Positions 1 to 6,278 of a DNA stretch of 23,709 bases are shown in pieces (positions within the stretch are counted from its first letter, which is position 1; each line of letters starts with the position of its first letter). The translations under genes and the position numbers were made by a program. The DNA lies in IMG/VR virus record IMGVR_UViG_3300043438_001095, positions 1-23,709 of that record. The stretch is one strand, 5' to 3'. Source of the DNA: a virus. The notes beneath the pieces were generated by a model, which was not told the DNA's origin, searched no databases, and saw only the letters and a program-made list of their open reading frames with translations.

Positions 1-50
1 CTTTTAATATAAATCCAAACATGCTAGTTCCTGTAGAACATCAGAGGTAA
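1..50 (+). CDS. 3' end of an upstream gene (partial)
   Basis: The frame beginning at base 3 is open from the left edge to a TAA at 48-50 and encodes FNINPNMLVPVEHQR. The next gene starts 2 nt later with its own Shine-Dalgarno inside this tail, which is the spacing used throughout the window. It is most likely the C-terminal tail of a gene that begins outside the window. An internal ATG at 21 would give only a 9-residue peptide. The product cannot be assigned. Confidence 0.4.
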   Translation, partial: FNINPNMLVPVEHQR

Positions 51-52
51 CA

Positions 53-208
53 GTGGAACAGCAATCCCACGTCTTCGACGAGTTAAGAGCCAGTGTCCGC
101 AATCAGATGGCCAAGGAGATACTTGAGGGTGTTCAAGGCTTAAATTTATCGGCCCCCGCTATTGATCAGATAACCCAGATAGTCAAGGATGCTCAAGAAG
201 CGCCTTAA
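53..208 (+). CDS. Small hypothetical protein (51 aa)
   Basis: A GTG start at 53 follows AGAGG (43-47) by 5 nt, a well-placed ribosome binding site. The product is a short, mainly helical, acidic and Gln-rich protein with VFDELRASVRNQMAKEILEG in its N-terminal half, and it ends QIVKDAQEAP. It has no cysteine pairs, membrane segment or recognisable domain. It lies 2 nt after the preceding stop, so it is probably co-transcribed with the upstream gene. Function unknown. Confidence 0.5.
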   Translation: MEQQSHVFDELRASVRNQMAKEILEGVQGLNLSAPAIDQITQIVKDAQEAP

Positions 209-263
209 TATTTTTTCTCAGCATTAACCAAAGCAGTAGCCAAGAGGGTATAGGGTGTACCCC

Positions 264-404
264 ATGCGTCTATTTGGATTAAAGATAAAGAGACCCTCTA
301 AGAAGAGGGCGATAGTCATGGTCACCTGTTTCAGGTGTTCTATGAACTTCTTTATCTCTAAAGAACATCTGCGGGCGTACAACTACTGTCCAACCTGTAA
401 ATAA
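264..404 (+). CDS. Small zinc-ribbon protein (46 aa)
   Basis: The 46-residue product carries two CxxC knuckles, C22-F-R-C25 and C42-P-T-C45, which would bind one zinc ion. A basic N-terminus (KIKRPSKKR) suggests nucleic-acid contact. AGGG at 252-255 sits 8 nt before the ATG. A GTG at 255 is in frame and has GAGGG 6 nt upstream, so a start three codons earlier is possible. The stop is followed by AAGGAG for the next gene. It is one of many zinc-knuckle miniproteins in the window. The exact role is unknown. Confidence 0.6.
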   Translation: MRLFGLKIKRPSKKRAIVMVTCFRCSMNFFISKEHLRAYNYCPTCK

Positions 405-414
405 GGAGAACTAA

Positions 415-978
415 ATGAGAAATAGACCAAACTTTTTGACCCTGAATAACCCAAAAGGTATTGTAGATGTATTCCTAGAAAAGCCTAAGAAGTACATGGT
501 GGCGCTTACATTGGCTCAAGAGGTACTAAGAGAGCCATCCGCACTATCTCCTCAAGATAGAGAATTAATTGCCGCCTTTACATCTAAGTTAAATAAATGC
601 GAGTACTGCTTTGGTTCGCACAAACTCTTTACGGAGTCAATTGATGCCGAACAATCAGATATTACATGTGTGTTAGTAGACAATGATTATTCGGGTCATA
701 GATTAGAGTCCATCTTAAATTATGTAAAGAAGTTAACCCTCTCCCCATCTTCTATAGAGCAATCCGATCTAGAAGCCGTCTTATCGGCAGGATTTTCTGA
801 GGATGAGTTAAAAGATGCAATTGCAGTATGTGCCGCCTTTAACTTTTATAACCGAATTGTAGAAGGTCACGGAATTGCTGAGAATGCTGATACTTGGTCT
901 GAAGCAGCCCAAATGATAAATAAGATAGGTTATGATCGTCGGTATGATGATCAAAGCCACTTGGAACAAGTGAACTAA
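415..978 (+). CDS. AhpD/carboxymuconolactone decarboxylase-like protein
   Basis: The 187-residue all-alpha protein contains the AhpD-type redox signature: E50, C62, C65 and H69 have the 12-3-4 spacing of the Glu-Cys-Cys-His proton-relay motif (NKCEYCFGSHK). Members of this fold reduce peroxides through the Cys pair, usually with a disulfide-recycling partner; others are decarboxylases or peroxidase-related proteins. Many cellular homologues are of similar length. The start follows AAGGAG with good spacing, and a second AGGAG follows the stop for the next gene, giving a co-directional small operon. In a phage it may protect the infected cell from oxidative stress, for example in sunlit water; that is inference. 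No physiological substrate can be read from the sequence. Confidence 0.8.
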   Translation: MRNRPNFLTLNNPKGIVDVFLEKPKKYMVALTLAQEVLREPSALSPQDRELIAAFTSKLNKCEYCFGSHKLFTESIDAEQSDITCVLVDNDYSGHRLESILNYVKKLTLSPSSIEQSDLEAVLSAGFSEDELKDAIAVCAAFNFYNRIVEGHGIAENADTWSEAAQMINKIGYDRRYDDQSHLEQVN

Positions 979-990
979 AAAGGAGAACTA

Positions 991-1164
991 ATGATTCTAA
1001 TAACTGACTTCTTAGCATTAACCTGTGTGACTGTCGTAGCACTGTATGTATTGTGGGTATCTCGCAAGGCTGATAAATCCGTCTATCTAGTAATGAAGAT
1101 CTTGTCGGTAATTGTCGCCATCCTTTGGATTGTTGCGGCCTTTCTATATTCTTCTCAGCAATAA
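991..1164 (+). CDS. Small two-helix membrane protein (57 aa)
   Basis: The 57-residue product has two hydrophobic segments, about residues 4-23 (LITDFLALTCVTVVALYVLW) and 34-53 (LVMKILSVIVAILWIVAAFL), separated by a short basic loop SRKADKSVY. AGGAG at 982-986 gives a good ribosome binding site, and the gene follows the AhpD-like gene by 12 nt. Such two-segment miniproteins are common in phages as accessory membrane proteins or holins, but this gene is not beside the endolysin, so a lysis role is not supported. Function unknown. Confidence 0.65.
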   Translation: MILITDFLALTCVTVVALYVLWVSRKADKSVYLVMKILSVIVAILWIVAAFLYSSQQ

Positions 1165-1169
1165 CTTAA

Positions 1170-1538
1170 ATGCCCTACAAGGACAGGAAGTCCGATAAGG
1201 CGCAAGAGAGTAGTAGGAAGAGCGGTAAGAAGTACTACCTTAAAAATAAGGGCGCCCAGTTAATCCGTAATAAGACCAAGAAGGATCAGATACGTGATTA
1301 CATCCGTAAGTACAAGGAGCATCGTGGCTGTATGGATTGTGGAGTTAAGTATCCCTACTATGTCTTAGATCTAGATCATAGAGATCCTTCTGAGAAAAAA
1401 TTCACTCCCGCCGTCCTTCATAAGACGGGCAGTTGGGACAAGATGATTAAAGAGATCCGTAAGTGTGATGTAGTATGCTCTAACTGTCATAGGGAGAGAA
1501 CCCACCAGAGAGGGCACTACACCCATACCAATAGTTAA
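1170..1538 (+). CDS. HNH family endonuclease
   Basis: The 122-residue protein has the zinc-bound HNH arrangement typical of small phage endonucleases: C54-MD-C57, then the catalytic strand VLDLDHRDP (D69-H70), then C103-SN-C106-H107-RER. The N-terminal 50 residues are very Lys/Arg rich and helical, which suggests DNA binding. Between the two halves lies the segment KKFTPAVLHKTGSW, with the invariant-looking W89. Phage HNH proteins can be homing nucleases or packaging partners of TerL. This one is far from the terminase in this window and stands after a membrane miniprotein, so a free-standing homing-type or general endonuclease is more likely. The ATG is only 5 nt after the previous stop and lacks a clear Shine-Dalgarno, so translation may depend on coupling. 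Confidence 0.85.
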   Translation: MPYKDRKSDKAQESSRKSGKKYYLKNKGAQLIRNKTKKDQIRDYIRKYKEHRGCMDCGVKYPYYVLDLDHRDPSEKKFTPAVLHKTGSWDKMIKEIRKCDVVCSNCHRERTHQRGHYTHTNS

Positions 1539-1594
1539 TACAAGGAAACATAGCCCAAGATTCTTGAAACTCGAAGAGTTAGGCAGTGGCTATG

Positions 1595-1603
1595 TGATAG
1601 GGT
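1595..1603 (+). promoter_or_regulatory. Extended -10 promoter, leaderless type
   Basis: TGA-TAGGGT lies exactly 6 nt before the ATG at 1610. TAGGGT matches the actinobacterial TANNNT -10 box and the TG one base upstream forms an extended -10. The start would then coincide with the transcription start, giving a leaderless mRNA. The wider string TGTGATAGG recurs before two other genes. No convincing -35 is visible. The AGGG inside could alternatively act as a weak ribosome binding site. Confidence 0.6.
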
Positions 1604-1609
1604 GGGTAA

Positions 1610-2314
1610 ATGGTTTGGAAAAAAACTACAAAGATTCTTAAATATAAATCTTTACATGCAGAGTCCCCCAAGACATTATCTACTCTGTCTCCTTTAGTAC
1701 CTAAATGGTTTAAAGACATTCCCTTGTGGAAAAATGATGAAATTAAAATATATCCTGAAAATAATAAAACCTTAAAACATTGTGTCCCATTTTTAGACAG
1801 CCTTTTAACAGGTTATGCAGTGACTTTGTCTGCAGACATGCTTGTATCACCAAATAGTCTTAGTTACATGAGTTGGGGCAGCAGTTATTCATTAGCAGGT
1901 ATTAGAACCAATCCTTCATCAACAACCCTTCCAGTCCCTTTAGGATGCTCTCCCGTAGAGTTAACTTGGATATCACCTGTTTCAGTAAAAATTCCAAAAG
2001 GATACAGTGCACTGGTTACACACCCATTAAATAGATACGATCTTCCTTTTGTAACTTTAACAGGCGTTCTTGATGGTGAATTTGTTTTTTATGGCGGAGG
2101 AAATATCCCCTTTTTTATGAAAGAAGGTTTTGAGGGTGTTATTCCAAAAGGAACTCCAATTGCTCAAATTATTCTTTTTAAAAGAGAACCTTGGAAACTA
2201 AAGGAAGATGACGCAATTTTAATTGAAGGAGAACTTACTACAAAGAAAAGCGCTGCTTCAGTTTTTACGGGTTGGTATAAAACAGAGATTTGGAAAAAGA
2301 AGTACTATCAATAG
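1610..2314 (+). CDS. Uncharacterised phage protein, beta-rich, DUF6065-like
   Basis: The 234-residue protein has no signal peptide. Its C-terminal half carries a run of short conserved-looking blocks: LTWISPVSVKIPKGYSALVT, HPLNRYDLPFVTLTGVLDG, GNIPFFMKEGFEGVIPKGTP and IAQIILFKREPW. The pattern (Pro/Gly-spaced beta strands ending in a PF-KRE-W type motif) resembles uncharacterised proteins I know from cyanophages and, more distantly, the DUF6065 family; no activity has been established for these. It starts behind a leaderless-type promoter and runs convergently toward the carbamoyltransferase gene, with 6 nt between the stops. The gene is clearly more AT-rich than the HNH gene before it, as is the carbamoyltransferase, which suggests joint acquisition. 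Function unknown. Confidence 0.6.
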   Translation: MVWKKTTKILKYKSLHAESPKTLSTLSPLVPKWFKDIPLWKNDEIKIYPENNKTLKHCVPFLDSLLTGYAVTLSADMLVSPNSLSYMSWGSSYSLAGIRTNPSSTTLPVPLGCSPVELTWISPVSVKIPKGYSALVTHPLNRYDLPFVTLTGVLDGEFVFYGGGNIPFFMKEGFEGVIPKGTPIAQIILFKREPWKLKEDDAILIEGELTTKKSAASVFTGWYKTEIWKKKYYQ

Positions 2315-2320
2315 TTAATG

Positions 2321-3856
2321 TTATTTTTTATAAATAGTATTCCCAATAATCATATAATCAATTTTAGATCGATAAAACAAGTCTAAAGCAGCCTCTGGGT
2401 AAGCAGCAATAGGTTTACCATTTATATTTAAACTAGTATTTAAAAGAATTGGACAATTAGTTATTTCATAAAATTTCTCTAACAATTTTCTAAAACTATC
2501 CATGTTTTTAGGCACAGATTGAACTCTGCATGTTTCATCTACATGCGTTATTGATTTAAGATTATTAACTTTTAGTAGATTTGTAAATAACATATATTTA
2601 TCATCAATATCAAGAGTAAAATAATCTTTTAAATACTCCTTTAGAATTGAAGCACCAAACGGTCTGTAATTTTCTCTTTTTTTAACAGAGTTAATAAGTT
2701 TTTTACCATCAGGAATTCGTGGATCCATTAAAATTGATCTATGACCTAACGCTCTTGGACCAATCTCTCCGTGACCCTGATACCACCCAATAATTTTGCC
2801 TTCCGCCAATGCTGTGGCTGCAAATGTTATGGTTTCTTCATTTGGTTCTGTTAAAGGGGCTTCATCGGTTTGAGCGTAAGGAAAATTAGGCAGTGTCATT
2901 GGAGGTAAATTATTTTTAATTCGTAAAAACTCCAGTGTTCCAAGACTAGTTCCCTCATCACTAGAATGAGGAGGAATTATAATATTTTTAAACTTTTTAA
3001 TTAATTTGGTATTCCAAATAACGTTTTGAGCAACACCGCCTGAATATGAAATAACATCGTCTGGAGAAGCATACTCACTAATAAACTCAACTAAAAGATC
3101 TCCAATTCTTTCATGAAGTGTTCTTAACCAGTCTAAATTTGTATGTCGTGCAAGAATTAAATCTCCTTTATGTTCAGTCCATTGCTTGACGTCAAAAATT
3201 TGATTAATTTGATTAATATCAAATTGATTTAACACCTTTAAAAATTCCTCATCAAGTTTTCCATAAGATTGTAAACCCATTAATTTTCCAGCATGATCTA
3301 ATTTAGTAAATGAGGTCACTCCCATCCAGTCCCCTACGTCTTCCATTCCAAAACCAATAGAACCAGTAGTCCAACTAACGCTTTTAATTATTTGGTCATT
3401 TTTAAAGATAGTTACTGTTTTTCCATCACCTGCTGCGTCCACAACTACTCTTATTAAAGGTTTGTTGTTTAAGTCTTCAAGCATCCAACTTGATAGTGCA
3501 TGAGCATAATGATGATTTACATGCCAGGCATTTTTTATACCATATTGATTAAAAACATTATAATTGTCTTTTATTTTATAAAAGAGATGATTTAAGTTAT
3601 ATATGTTTTGATAATCTTCGCTATTTAAATACTCTTTTGATACTAACTCTGGATCCATGTCTACGGCAATTTCATCAATTTCTTCTATTTTTATACCCCA
3701 AATTTTTTCGGCTTCCTTTATCCATTGCCACACCGTGTCAAAATAAAAATGTTTAAATTGTTTTACTCTTTCAAATTTACAGTAATAAACCTGCTTACCA
3801 TCAAAATAAGCCATATTATGGTCATGATTGCTTATGCCGACTGTTAATAATTTCAT
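2321..3856 (-). CDS. O-carbamoyltransferase (NodU/CmcH/TobZ-type)
   Basis: The 511-residue protein has the full two-domain layout. The N-terminal Kae1/HSP70-like domain has the metal-binding H115-H116-x2-H119 (VNHHYAHALSSW), DAAGDG at 140-145, the KLMGLQSYG block near 191 and the nucleotide loop SGGVAQN at 272-278. The C-terminal YrdC-like domain has GHGEIGPRALGHRSILMDPR (361-380), NYRPFGASIL and ILLNTSLNINGKPIA. Family members transfer a carbamoyl group from carbamoyl phosphate, through carbamoyl-adenylate, to a hydroxyl of a sugar or antibiotic. In a phage the target may be a host surface glycan or a modified base or sugar; the sequence does not say which. The gene is AT-rich, opposite in direction to its neighbours and has its own promoter. 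Such genes also occur in cyanophages. Confidence 0.92.
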   Translation of the reverse strand: MKLLTVGISNHDHNMAYFDGKQVYYCKFERVKQFKHFYFDTVWQWIKEAEKIWGIKIEEIDEIAVDMDPELVSKEYLNSEDYQNIYNLNHLFYKIKDNYNVFNQYGIKNAWHVNHHYAHALSSWMLEDLNNKPLIRVVVDAAGDGKTVTIFKNDQIIKSVSWTTGSIGFGMEDVGDWMGVTSFTKLDHAGKLMGLQSYGKLDEEFLKVLNQFDINQINQIFDVKQWTEHKGDLILARHTNLDWLRTLHERIGDLLVEFISEYASPDDVISYSGGVAQNVIWNTKLIKKFKNIIIPPHSSDEGTSLGTLEFLRIKNNLPPMTLPNFPYAQTDEAPLTEPNEETITFAATALAEGKIIGWYQGHGEIGPRALGHRSILMDPRIPDGKKLINSVKKRENYRPFGASILKEYLKDYFTLDIDDKYMLFTNLLKVNNLKSITHVDETCRVQSVPKNMDSFRKLLEKFYEITNCPILLNTSLNINGKPIAAYPEAALDLFYRSKIDYMIIGNTIYKK

Positions 3857-3862
3857 GTTTGA

Positions 3863-3871
3863 ACCCTATCA
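3863..3871 (-). promoter_or_regulatory. Extended -10 promoter for the carbamoyltransferase
   Basis: Read on the minus strand, TGA-TAGGGT is followed by 6 nt and then the ATG at 3856. It shares TGTGATAGGGT with the promoter at 1595. No AAGGAG-type ribosome site precedes the gene, so a leaderless transcript is likely. Confidence 0.6.
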
Positions 3872-3926
3872 CATGTTATTTGAGTGGTAAAAAAGTTAAA
3901 TAAACCCCCCCAAAAAGTAGTCCTAG

Positions 3927-3935
3927 TGTCACAAT
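3927..3935 (+). promoter_or_regulatory. Weak leaderless-type promoter of the small-gene operon
   Basis: TGT-CACAAT ends 6 nt before the ATG at 3942. The hexamer differs from TANNNT at its first base, but the TG extension and the N6 spacing match the stronger promoters. No Shine-Dalgarno is present, and this is the only gap that could start the operon running to 7601. Confidence 0.35.
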
Positions 3936-3941
3936 AAGACC

Positions 3942-4319
3942 ATGGCTAATACACCTAATGAAGATGGCAGTTTTGAAATACACCTAGATGAACACTCTAT
4001 AAATGCTTACAAGCAGATTCACGCTGCAGCAAAGATGGCCGCAATGGGCTCTGAGATTGAAAGAACCCGCTCAGTAAGTATCCACAACCATGCTGATCTA
4101 CTAGATCATCTGCAATCAGATAATGGTCACATCATGGGAAAGTACGCCCAATACAGAAATACTCATGAAGATACACATATCCCAGGAGTACGACCAATAG
4201 ATAACGACTTCGATCATGAGTTATCACATAAAGAATTAATTGCTTTACACCATCACGATCACAACAAATACCCAGATGATCCACACACTACAGTTGATGG
4301 CGAACACTTCCATCACTAA
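3942..4319 (+). CDS. His-rich hypothetical protein (125 aa)
   Basis: First gene of the rightward operon. The product is rich in His and Asp, with clusters HNHADLLDHLQ, ELIALHHHDHNK and a C-terminal EHFHH. It shares the string TPNEDGS (residues 4-10) with the protein at 5448. The spacing of His in H-x2-L-L-D-H-L and L-x2-H-H-H-D-H resembles small actinophage proteins with HLxxDHG-type motifs, whose function is unknown. Metal binding is plausible from composition but no defined fold can be named. The stop overlaps the next ATG as TAATG, so translation is coupled to the ART-like gene. Confidence 0.6.
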   Translation: MANTPNEDGSFEIHLDEHSINAYKQIHAAAKMAAMGSEIERTRSVSIHNHADLLDHLQSDNGHIMGKYAQYRNTHEDTHIPGVRPIDNDFDHELSHKELIALHHHDHNKYPDDPHTTVDGEHFHH

Positions 4320-4630
4320 TGAGCAATCTATCTAAGCAGCAGTTTGGCCCCATGTACCATGGCACTCGTGCAGATGTAAGTGGTGGCTTTGTATTACCTG
4401 CTGTCACTGAAGGTGAAGGTCGCATGGCTCGTGCATGGGCTACAAGTGATCCAGATCAGGCAAGATTCTTTGGCGAAACTAAAATGCCAAAGGGTGCTGA
4501 GAAGAATCCAGTTAAGGTTTATAAAGTATCACCAGTTAGCGATGAAGTTAAAGAAGAGTCTGGGAACATAGAGGGTGAACGCTTCTATTCCTCCCCTCAC
4601 GGATTTATGATTACAGGAGAACACAAATGA
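4319..4630 (+). CDS. Arr-like ADP-ribosyltransferase fold protein (103 aa)
   Basis: After a tag-like N-terminus (MSNLSKQQF) the protein shows the Arr/H-type ADP-ribosyltransferase pattern: YHGTRAD with H14 as the NAD-binding His, WATSDPDQARFFG (about 40-52) where Arr has the VYFT...A..WGAE block, then VKVYKVSPVSDE and a Ser/Pro-Gly end, SSPHGFMITG. Arr enzymes (about 140 aa) modify rifamycin; phage and actinobacterial relatives have unknown targets. This copy is shorter and has W or T where Arr has Tyr, so activity is uncertain. It is coupled to the genes before and after by TAATG and ATGA overlaps. See the finding on the shared N-terminal tag. Confidence 0.55.
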   Translation: MSNLSKQQFGPMYHGTRADVSGGFVLPAVTEGEGRMARAWATSDPDQARFFGETKMPKGAEKNPVKVYKVSPVSDEVKEESGNIEGERFYSSPHGFMITGEHK

Positions 4631-4758
4631 GCGCCCAAAATTTATCTACTCAACAATTTGGAGTTAAGGTAATGCCTAAAGAGATGTATGTAAATGTCGC
4701 TATGCAGATGACACCTCCATCAGAAGCATCCAATACAGTAAGTAGTACAAAAGCATGA
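4627..4758 (+). CDS. Tag-only miniprotein with NLSTQQF N-terminus (43 aa)
   Basis: The ATG at 4627 overlaps the previous stop (ATGA), and its own stop overlaps the next ATG in the same way. The product begins MSAQNLSTQQFG, the same N-terminal signature as its neighbours at 4319, 5925, 6278 and 6742. It then has only about 30 further residues, rich in Met, Thr and Ser, with no domain. It could be a remnant of a lost effector, or the tag itself may be functional. The context and peptide conservation support it as a real gene. Confidence 0.55.
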   Translation: MSAQNLSTQQFGVKVMPKEMYVNVAMQMTPPSEASNTVSSTKA

Positions 4759-4886
4759 GCGCCAAATACTCACGTAACGAACCATTTAACAAGATGCAGA
4801 TTAAAGATGGCTGGATAGTCATCATGCGAAAAGATGGATCTATCAAGTCACGCATTGAGCCATACCGACCAAAGGTTAAAAAATAA
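4755..4886 (+). CDS. Small basic hypothetical protein (43 aa)
   Basis: The start overlaps the preceding stop (ATGA) and the stop overlaps the thermonuclease ATG (TAATG). The product, beginning MSAKYSRNEPFNKMQIKDGW, is strongly basic and contains a beta-hairpin-like stretch, DGWIVIMRKDGSIKSRIEPY. No cysteine, membrane segment or known domain is visible. Position and tight coupling suggest a role in the same operon. Function unknown. Confidence 0.5.
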   Translation: MSAKYSRNEPFNKMQIKDGWIVIMRKDGSIKSRIEPYRPKVKK

Positions 4887-5290
4887 TGTATGAGTACCGT
4901 GTTAAGAAGGTCCACAAGGTAGTTGATGGCGATACTATCGATGTTGATATTGATTTGGGGTTCTCCGTCTCATTCTTCTCTCGTGTGCGCCTAGCAGGTA
5001 TAGATACACCTGAGAGCCGTACAACTGATGCAAAAGAAAAAGCCCTCGGCTTGGAAGTTAAAGAAAAGATTAAAAAAGAATTAGCGGCGGCAAAAGACGT
5101 TGTAATTAAGACGGAGAAGCCTGACTCATCAGAGAAGTACGGACGCATACTTGGGTGGGTATTCTTAGATGGCGCCGATCTCTCACTTAATCAAAAACTA
5201 ATCAATGAAGGTTATGCTTGGACATATGGTGGCGGCACGAAGATTAAAGACTTTGATGAATTAGTAGCAAAGAGACAGGTGAACCCATGA
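4886..5290 (+). CDS. Staphylococcal-nuclease-like thermonuclease
   Basis: The 134-residue OB-fold nuclease has the complete SNase active site. R35 and E43 lie in RVRLAGIDTPE, R87 in SEKYGRILGW, and the calcium ligands D21, D40 and T41 fall at the same numbers as in the S. aureus mature enzyme. The N-terminus runs VVDGDTIDVDID as in the family. There is no signal peptide, so it should act in the cytoplasm or inside the virion rather than being secreted. Substrate: DNA or RNA phosphodiester bonds, calcium dependent in the family. It is coupled to both neighbours by TAATG and ATGA overlaps. In phage genomes such nucleases may degrade host DNA or help processing; the role here is inferred. Confidence 0.9.
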   Translation: MYEYRVKKVHKVVDGDTIDVDIDLGFSVSFFSRVRLAGIDTPESRTTDAKEKALGLEVKEKIKKELAAAKDVVIKTEKPDSSEKYGRILGWVFLDGADLSLNQKLINEGYAWTYGGGTKIKDFDELVAKRQVNP

Positions 5291-5451
5291 CGACCATGTG
5301 TGAGCATGTCTATAAGAGTATAGGCGTAAGTTTGTGCCCCAAGTGCGGTCTTGATACTCACGACACTAATTGGAATAAACAAAATAAATTAATGGCTCAA
5401 TGGCATACTGATAATCCTGATGCTGAGTATGAGGGATGGATGTCGATATGA
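5287..5451 (+). CDS. Small zinc-binding protein (54 aa)
   Basis: The ATG overlaps the thermonuclease stop (ATGA). The product has C5-E-H7 and C17-PK-C20-G followed by H25, a compact zinc knuckle, then a helical tail ending DNPDAEYEGWMSI. The CPKCGLDTH and YEGWMSI blocks resemble small proteins I recall from other aquatic phages, none with a known function. The stop overlaps the next ATG. It is probably an adaptor or nucleic-acid-binding miniprotein; no specific role can be assigned. Confidence 0.6.
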   Translation: MTTMCEHVYKSIGVSLCPKCGLDTHDTNWNKQNKLMAQWHTDNPDAEYEGWMSI

Positions 5452-5681
5452 GTAAGAAGAAGTGGATCCCACATCCAACTGAAAATTATCATGTAGATTG
5501 GCACGCTCTTAGATGGCACAAACATGCTATGACCATGGAAGACAGTAACAAGTTTATGTCTACACCTAATGAGGATGGATCACGTAAGACAAAGTTTGAT
5601 TATCATCAACACCTACATGACACAGGACAATTTGGTCTTGGCGAGCCTCATGATCACTTTACTCCCAAGGATAAGAAATGA
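5448..5681 (+). CDS. His-rich hypothetical protein (77 aa)
   Basis: The start chosen is ATG 5448, which overlaps the preceding TGA, rather than the upstream in-frame ATG at 5436 inside that gene. The product is rich in His, Lys and Trp (VDWHALRWHKHAM, YHQHLHDTGQFG, EPHDHF). It contains MSTPNEDGS in mid-protein, the same string found near the N-terminus of the protein at 3942, which is also His rich, so the two probably share ancestry. Metal binding is plausible. Function unknown. The stop overlaps the next start (ATGA). Confidence 0.55.
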   Translation: MSKKKWIPHPTENYHVDWHALRWHKHAMTMEDSNKFMSTPNEDGSRKTKFDYHQHLHDTGQFGLGEPHDHFTPKDKK

Positions 5682-5932
5682 AGAAGAAGAGTTTTTCAAA
5701 GAGTGGTTACTCTAGATCTTCTTATGGGAAAAGATCCGTCCAGGAGCGCTTTAAAGTTAAAGATGTAAATGAAGAGGGTGGAGCCGATTATATTTCTGCA
5801 TGGGTAAACAATAATTTAAATAAGACACAAATGGCGAGTGCTGAGGGAATTAAAGATTTAATGCAAGGACCAAAGTTAGGTTATAACGTAAGGAAGCCTA
5901 AGAGGTCTGAGCCAAGGGAAGAAGATGAGTAA
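5678..5932 (+). CDS. Basic hypothetical protein (84 aa)
   Basis: The N-terminus is low complexity and very basic (MKKKSFSKSGYSRSSYGKR), followed by a short helical middle (DYISAWVNNNLNKTQMASAE) and a charged tail ending EPREEDE. It may bind nucleic acid through the basic tail, but no fold is recognisable. It begins in the ATGA overlap with the preceding gene and overlaps the next gene, the first R-S-E ADP-ribosyltransferase, by 8 nt. Confidence 0.5.
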   Translation: MKKKSFSKSGYSRSSYGKRSVQERFKVKDVNEEGGADYISAWVNNNLNKTQMASAEGIKDLMQGPKLGYNVRKPKRSEPREEDE

Positions 5933-6278
5933 TTTATCTCCTAAACAATTTCACACTCTCTATCGTGGATTAAGTTTTACTACAGATGTAAAAAAACCCC
6001 TCGGCATGCATTGGACAGAAGACCCAGAGAGAGCCGTCGGCTTTGCAAGAAATCCTATTCGGCGTGGACCTGGCGTTGTAATTGAAGGACAAGTGGCTAA
6101 GAAGAGTCGTGAAACTCGTCCTGATGTATTAAAGAAGAATCAAGTCTACGATGAGTATTGGGAAAATGAAGTTCCTGTTAAGAAGGGCAGCACCGTGCAC
6201 GTAACTGCTGTTACTAAGTTAAGTGACAAGAGAGATCGCACACGCACCTACACTCCACCACGAAAGTGGAAAGCATAA
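5925..6278 (+). CDS. Predicted R-S-E type mono-ADP-ribosyltransferase (117 aa)
   Basis: Behind the tag MSNLSPKQF the protein shows the three blocks of arginine-type ARTs. These are LYRG with R14, GMHWTEDPERAVGFA with T31 at the position usually Ser (STS motif), and WENEVPVKKG with E80-N-E82, an ExE motif followed by the strand VHVTAV. This is the toxin/T4 Alt-ModA layout in minimal form. The substrate would be an arginine side chain of a host protein, with NAD as donor. At 117 residues it is near the lower limit for the fold. The next gene is a diverged paralogue (see the GMHW-DP, EVPVK-G and V-VT strings). Function inferred from motifs only. Confidence 0.55.
   Translation: MSNLSPKQFHTLYRGLSFTTDVKKPLGMHWTEDPERAVGFARNPIRRGPGVVIEGQVAKKSRETRPDVLKKNQVYDEYWENEVPVKKGSTVHVTAVTKLSDKRDRTRTYTPPRKWKA

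Noticed and set aside
3905-3911. Run of seven C in the divergent gap
   Set aside because: A single homopolymer between genes with no partner; no evidence of phase variation since it lies in no reading frame.
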